DNA of 41,931 nt from Erysipelotrichaceae bacterium. GTDB lineage: Bacteria; Bacillota_I; Bacilli_A; Erysipelotrichales; Erysipelotrichaceae. The translations under genes were made by a program, and so were the position numbers. The notes below the pieces were generated by a model that was not told the origin of the DNA, made no database searches, and saw nothing but the letters and a program-made list of their open reading frames with translations. Each line of letters starts with the position of its first letter. Within the stretch, counting starts at the first letter, position 1. The stretch lies in the NCBI GenBank assembly GCA_022799495.1, contig JAAWON010000001.1, forward strand, positions 103,684 through 145,614, read 5' to 3'. Below, piece after piece: positions 38,761 to 41,931 of this stretch.

Positions 38761-38840
38761 AGTTTCATCCTCTTTCGCTTTGCGCATATTCTACCATATT
38801 TCAGGCAGAAAGCAAATGTCTCTCAAAGCGAGCGTATGAA

Positions 38841-39311
38841 TCATGAACAAGCAGAGGATGCTTTTTTGCGCAATAATCCATGTTTATGCAGCGAATGAAA
38901 GATAATATGATAATCATCCCGCATGATATCCAATTCCCAATTCAATGTTTGTGACATATTGAAGTGACGCTCATCAAAACTACGCAGTGCCTTCATTCCC
39001 ATTTCAATCCCTTTCATCGCTTCCGTAATGACAGCTTGATCATCCAACAAAGTCATATTCTTAATCATACTCATCACATCGCTAATCGTTCCCATGACAC
39101 CCGCATGATCTACGCTTTCACCACCCAATTTGTGTATATGGGTGGTAAGCATTTCTTCATGTTCTTTTAACAGTGTTAAATATTGATGAAACTCTTGTTT
39201 CAAGTCCCTATCCATCAACTTATCGCGTAAATCTTCAAATAGAAAGGCACCCATATGCGTTCCCTTAAGCAGTTGGTTCAATTCCTGTATCAAATCCTCA
39301 CGTTGATTCAT
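38841..39311 (-). CDS. Ferritin-like / DUF2383-like four-helix protein
   Basis: Helical pattern with LKGTHMGAFLFEDLRDKLMDRDLKQEFHQYLTLLKEHEEML...; RBS TCGGAGG before ATG 39311. Confidence 0.6.
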   Translation of the reverse strand: MNQREDLIQELNQLLKGTHMGAFLFEDLRDKLMDRDLKQEFHQYLTLLKEHEEMLTTHIHKLGGESVDHAGVMGTISDVMSMIKNMTLLDDQAVITEAMKGIEMGMKALRSFDERHFNMSQTLNWELDIMRDDYHIIFHSLHKHGLLRKKASSACS

Positions 39312-39359
39312 AATTACCTCCGATTCTATCACTAGCAGTATGGCAAATATTCTTATATT

Positions 39360-39593
39360 CTATCCCAATGTTTCGATAAACCAGCCGGGATTTTCATAAT
39401 ATAAATAGCGCATTTGCCCTTGAATCCGTATTGTATAACGGATCCCAAATCCACCGCTTTTCAGCGATGCTGCACGTTCCTTACGCAGCACCTTATCAAT
39501 TTGATACTTTACGCCATTTTCCCAAACGACAAATAAAGGTATCACTTCACCACTCACCGTGTGAAGGGCAACGACCGCAGTTTTGTGTTTCAT
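39360..39593 (-). CDS. 77-aa predicted beta-rich protein coupled to the Y-family polymerase
   Basis: ATGA overlap with the polymerase stop; VIPLFVVWENGVKYQIDKVL...GGFGIRYTIRIQGQMRYLYYENPGWFIE. Confidence 0.7.
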   Translation of the reverse strand: MKHKTAVVALHTVSGEVIPLFVVWENGVKYQIDKVLRKERAASLKSGGFGIRYTIRIQGQMRYLYYENPGWFIETLG

Positions 39594-40831
39594 CGAAAGA
39601 AATTCACCGGATGGATGGTATGATCGCTGTAAGGATCAAAATCAGTAAGGGCCAGATCTTGTTTCATCGAGCAGCGACGAATCGAAAATGTTCCAAAGCG
39701 TCTGCGAATTTGTTCCATGACGACATCCAAGGCTTCCTCGCTTTCATCCTCCTGTGCATCAAACAAGGAAAGCTGCTGCGCAGCGTGGCGTGAGATTAAT
39801 TGCGTTGCTTGAATTGTGATCGAGCGAAGCGCTGTCTTAAAGTCATAAGATCGAGCACATAGATCCATGACAACACGCATCATATGTGATACGGTTGTTA
39901 TCGCAACCGGTACGGTTATTTGCCGCTGAATACTAACCAGTTTGATATTTCTTAATTGAACCGAAATACAGCGCGCCGCCAAATTCGCTTCCCGTAAACG
40001 ATGCACGATACTTTCACACAGGACATAGGCAATTAAGCGCACATCCTCCAAATCATACAGATCGCGCGGTGCTGTAATACCGTTGCCAATGGATTGAATT
40101 GGGGCAATATAGGTCTGCTTGGCAACCTCACTGTGATCTTCCCCATTGGCAAACTGCCATAAATAACCACCCCACTTGCCTAAGCTCTTAACCAAGCGAC
40201 CATATTCAGTTTGTGCCAAGTCGCCAATTGTCTCAATTCCCATCAATTTTAATTTATGGGCGGTACTACGCCCTACATAAAGCAAATCTTCAACCGGCAA
40301 TGGCCATACGATATCTCGATAATTATCATGGGTAATCCATGTCAATCCCATTGGTTTACGATAATCTGAGCCAAGTTTGGCAAAGATCTTATTAAAACTG
40401 ATACCAATACTTGAAGTCAATCCAATCTCTCGATAGATACGAGTTTGTATTGTCTGTGCAATACGCATACCATCACCGAATAAGGAACAACTGCCGCTGA
40501 CATCCAACCACGATTCATCAATACCGAAATCTTCAATCTGATCGCTGTAATCGCTGAAAATCTCCTTCACCATCCGCGAATAACGCTGATATTCTTTGAA
40601 ATCCGGAGGAACAAGCACCAAATCTGCACATAACTGTTTCGCTTCCCAAAGCGTTTGTCCCGTTTTCACCCCTGCTTGCTTGGCCAACTGATTTTTGGCC
40701 AAAATGATCCCATGACGCAGTTCCTGATTCCCTGCCACTGCCAAAGGCAGGGCACGTAAAGAAGGATCCTTGCCGATCTCCACTGAGGCATAAAAATTAT
40801 TCAGATCACAATGCAGAATTGTGCGCTCCAT
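39590..40831 (-). CDS. Y-family DNA polymerase (Pol IV/UmuC-like)
   Basis: HCDLNNFYASVE, FGIDESWLDVSGSC, GISFNKIFAKLGSDYRKPMG, clamp-binding motif QLSLF. Confidence 0.94.
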   Translation of the reverse strand: MERTILHCDLNNFYASVEIGKDPSLRALPLAVAGNQELRHGIILAKNQLAKQAGVKTGQTLWEAKQLCADLVLVPPDFKEYQRYSRMVKEIFSDYSDQIEDFGIDESWLDVSGSCSLFGDGMRIAQTIQTRIYREIGLTSSIGISFNKIFAKLGSDYRKPMGLTWITHDNYRDIVWPLPVEDLLYVGRSTAHKLKLMGIETIGDLAQTEYGRLVKSLGKWGGYLWQFANGEDHSEVAKQTYIAPIQSIGNGITAPRDLYDLEDVRLIAYVLCESIVHRLREANLAARCISVQLRNIKLVSIQRQITVPVAITTVSHMMRVVMDLCARSYDFKTALRSITIQATQLISRHAAQQLSLFDAQEDESEEALDVVMEQIRRRFGTFSIRRCSMKQDLALTDFDPYSDHTIHPVNFFR

Positions 40832-41000
40832 ATTCTCACCACGCTTTGTACATATTGTATGCGGGTGGATCGATCCTATACGATATCAGTGCTTGTTTTC
40901 CTTATTTCCACTGCGTTCTCCTTTCTTTAAAACAGAAGATTCGTTCCTCTCCATCAGCGTTAGTTTCATCCTTATAATATTATTGGGAAAGAGGGAGCAT

Positions 41001-41036
41001 AAAAAGAGCACAAATCGCATGGATCTGTACTCTTTG
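41001..41036 (-). terminator. Terminator of the calcium-repeat gene
   Basis: Minus strand AGAGTACA-gatccatgcgatt-TGTGCTCT-TTTT. Confidence 0.7.
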
Positions 41037-41043
41037 GATCAGC

Positions 41044-41931
41044 TTACGCCTGTTTTCTGCGTCTGCACATATGGTTGGTCCATATACTAACGACAAGCGA
41101 TAGGATAAATAGAATCCATAATCGCAGTGCCCTTGTATAATCACCTGTATTCGCTCCGCCCATTCCCCCTTGGCCGGGACGATTCAAATGCTTGCGATAT
41201 TCCTCAGATGTCATCCAGTCCCCCGGCTTTAAATTAGGATTCGCTTTCAATCCGCTCATGGTATCATAGGCTATTGCACCATCCACATTATGATCGGGTT
41301 TCCATTCTGTCATAATAACTAAGTTGGTGTCAGCGCGTCCATTGCCTGTGGTATCTAAATTGATATCCGCTTTGCCATCTCCGTCACTGTCAATTTGAAT
41401 GTCCGGTATGCGATCCTCATCTAAGTCAATATTGATATCGGCAACGCCATCTTGATCCAGATCCACATTGATATCCGGGCGCATGTCGCCATCACTGTCG
41501 ATATTCAAGTAAGGCTTGAAGTAAGAACTTGTGCAATATTTCGTTCCACATTCAGTGGTTGCGCACACATCCGTTTTCCAGACCACAGGACCGATATTCA
41601 AGTCAGCTTTCCCATCTTGATTTAAATCCACATTATAGTCTGCCTTGCCATCGCCATCCGTGTCAATGTTGATATCCGGTTTGCCATCGCCATCCACATC
41701 AATATTGATGTCTGCTTTACCATCACAATCAATGTCCACATTTACATCAGGATTGCCATCCTGATCACTGTCGATGTTTATATTCTCATTATCTTTTTGT
41801 GCTGTATTGGAAATCGCATACTTTACTAGTGTATCGCACACAAATGTTACATAGTTCCCCTCTCGTTCTACACGTATCTCTTTTACATCTTTCCCATCAA
41901 TCGCATATACGATCGGCTCCTCTTCTTCTTG
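41044..41931 (-). CDS. Partial CDS (N-terminus outside the window): C-terminal-TM protein with ten DxDxDG calcium-binding-type repeats
   Basis: The frame stays open from the annotated GTG (41841) to the window edge (QEEEEPIVYAIDGKDVKEIRVEREGNYVTFVCDTL...). Repeats of [NQ][IVL]DxDxDGxxD, then a TM LWILFILSLVVSIW and RRRK. Confidence 0.88.
   Translation of the reverse strand, partial: QEEEEPIVYAIDGKDVKEIRVEREGNYVTFVCDTLVKYAISNTAQKDNENINIDSDQDGNPDVNVDIDCDGKADINIDVDGDGKPDINIDTDGDGKADYNVDLNQDGKADLNIGPVVWKTDVCATTECGTKYCTSSYFKPYLNIDSDGDMRPDINVDLDQDGVADINIDLDEDRIPDIQIDSDGDGKADINLDTTGNGRADTNLVIMTEWKPDHNVDGAIAYDTMSGLKANPNLKPGDWMTSEEYRKHLNRPGQGGMGGANTGDYTRALRLWILFILSLVVSIWTNHMCRRRKQA
41326..41778 (-). 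repeat. Two coding arrays of five 36-nt (12-aa) repeats separated by a 31-aa Cys-containing insert
   Basis: 41599-41778: NIDSDQDGNPDV/NVDIDCDGKADI/NIDVDGDGKPDI/NIDTDGDGKADY/NVDLNQDGKADL. 41326-41505: NIDSDGDMRPDI/NVDLDQDGVADI/NIDLDEDRIPDI/QIDSDGDGKADI/NLDTTGNGRADT. Confidence 0.9.

Noticed and set aside
40861-40880. GGATCGATCC palindrome upstream of the Y-family polymerase as a possible LexA box
   Set aside because: Does not match the Gram-positive LexA/DinR consensus (CGAAC-N4-GTTCG) as I recall it; a 10-bp palindrome alone is weak.
41326-41778. 36-nt periodic repeats resembling a CRISPR-like array in length
   Set aside because: They are contiguous coding repeats (12-aa DxDxDG units) without spacers, in a single long open frame.

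Overview
The 41.9 kb window looks like ordinary chromosome from a low-to-mid GC Firmicute; Erysipelotrichia-like is my guess from gene content, not demonstrated. Most genes lie on the minus strand. Recognisable genes are a split transketolase, tex, a pentapeptide-repeat protein, a pepT operon, a UMF1-type MFS transporter, polC, metNIQ behind a T-box leader, an NAD-salvage pair (pncA-like/pncB) overlapping a YjdF-like membrane gene, and a 2298-aa secreted GH89 alpha-N-acetylglucosaminidase. They continue with malQ, a membrane protein with a degenerate GGDEF domain, a panE-like gene, a HAD phosphatase, a ferritin-like protein, a Y-family DNA polymerase coupled to a 77-aa partner, and a partial membrane protein with ten 12-residue DxDxDG calcium-type repeats at the right edge. 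I see no CRISPR array, prophage, transposon, tRNA or rRNA. The observations most worth a second look are: (1) the 77-aa predicted beta-rich protein coupled to the Y-family polymerase; (2) the DxDxDG repeat protein with a cysteine-containing insert; (3) intrinsic terminators whose hairpin loop is, or contains, the stop codon (malQ and the GGDEF-like gene); (4) two cre-like sites spaced 42 bp upstream of GH89; (5) a mini-amidohydrolase that appears to have lost its metal ligands; (6) a 22-bp tandem repeat upstream of the transketolase genes; (7) an orphan terminator between tex and the pentapeptide gene. I did not find clear evidence of a wholly new multi-gene system.
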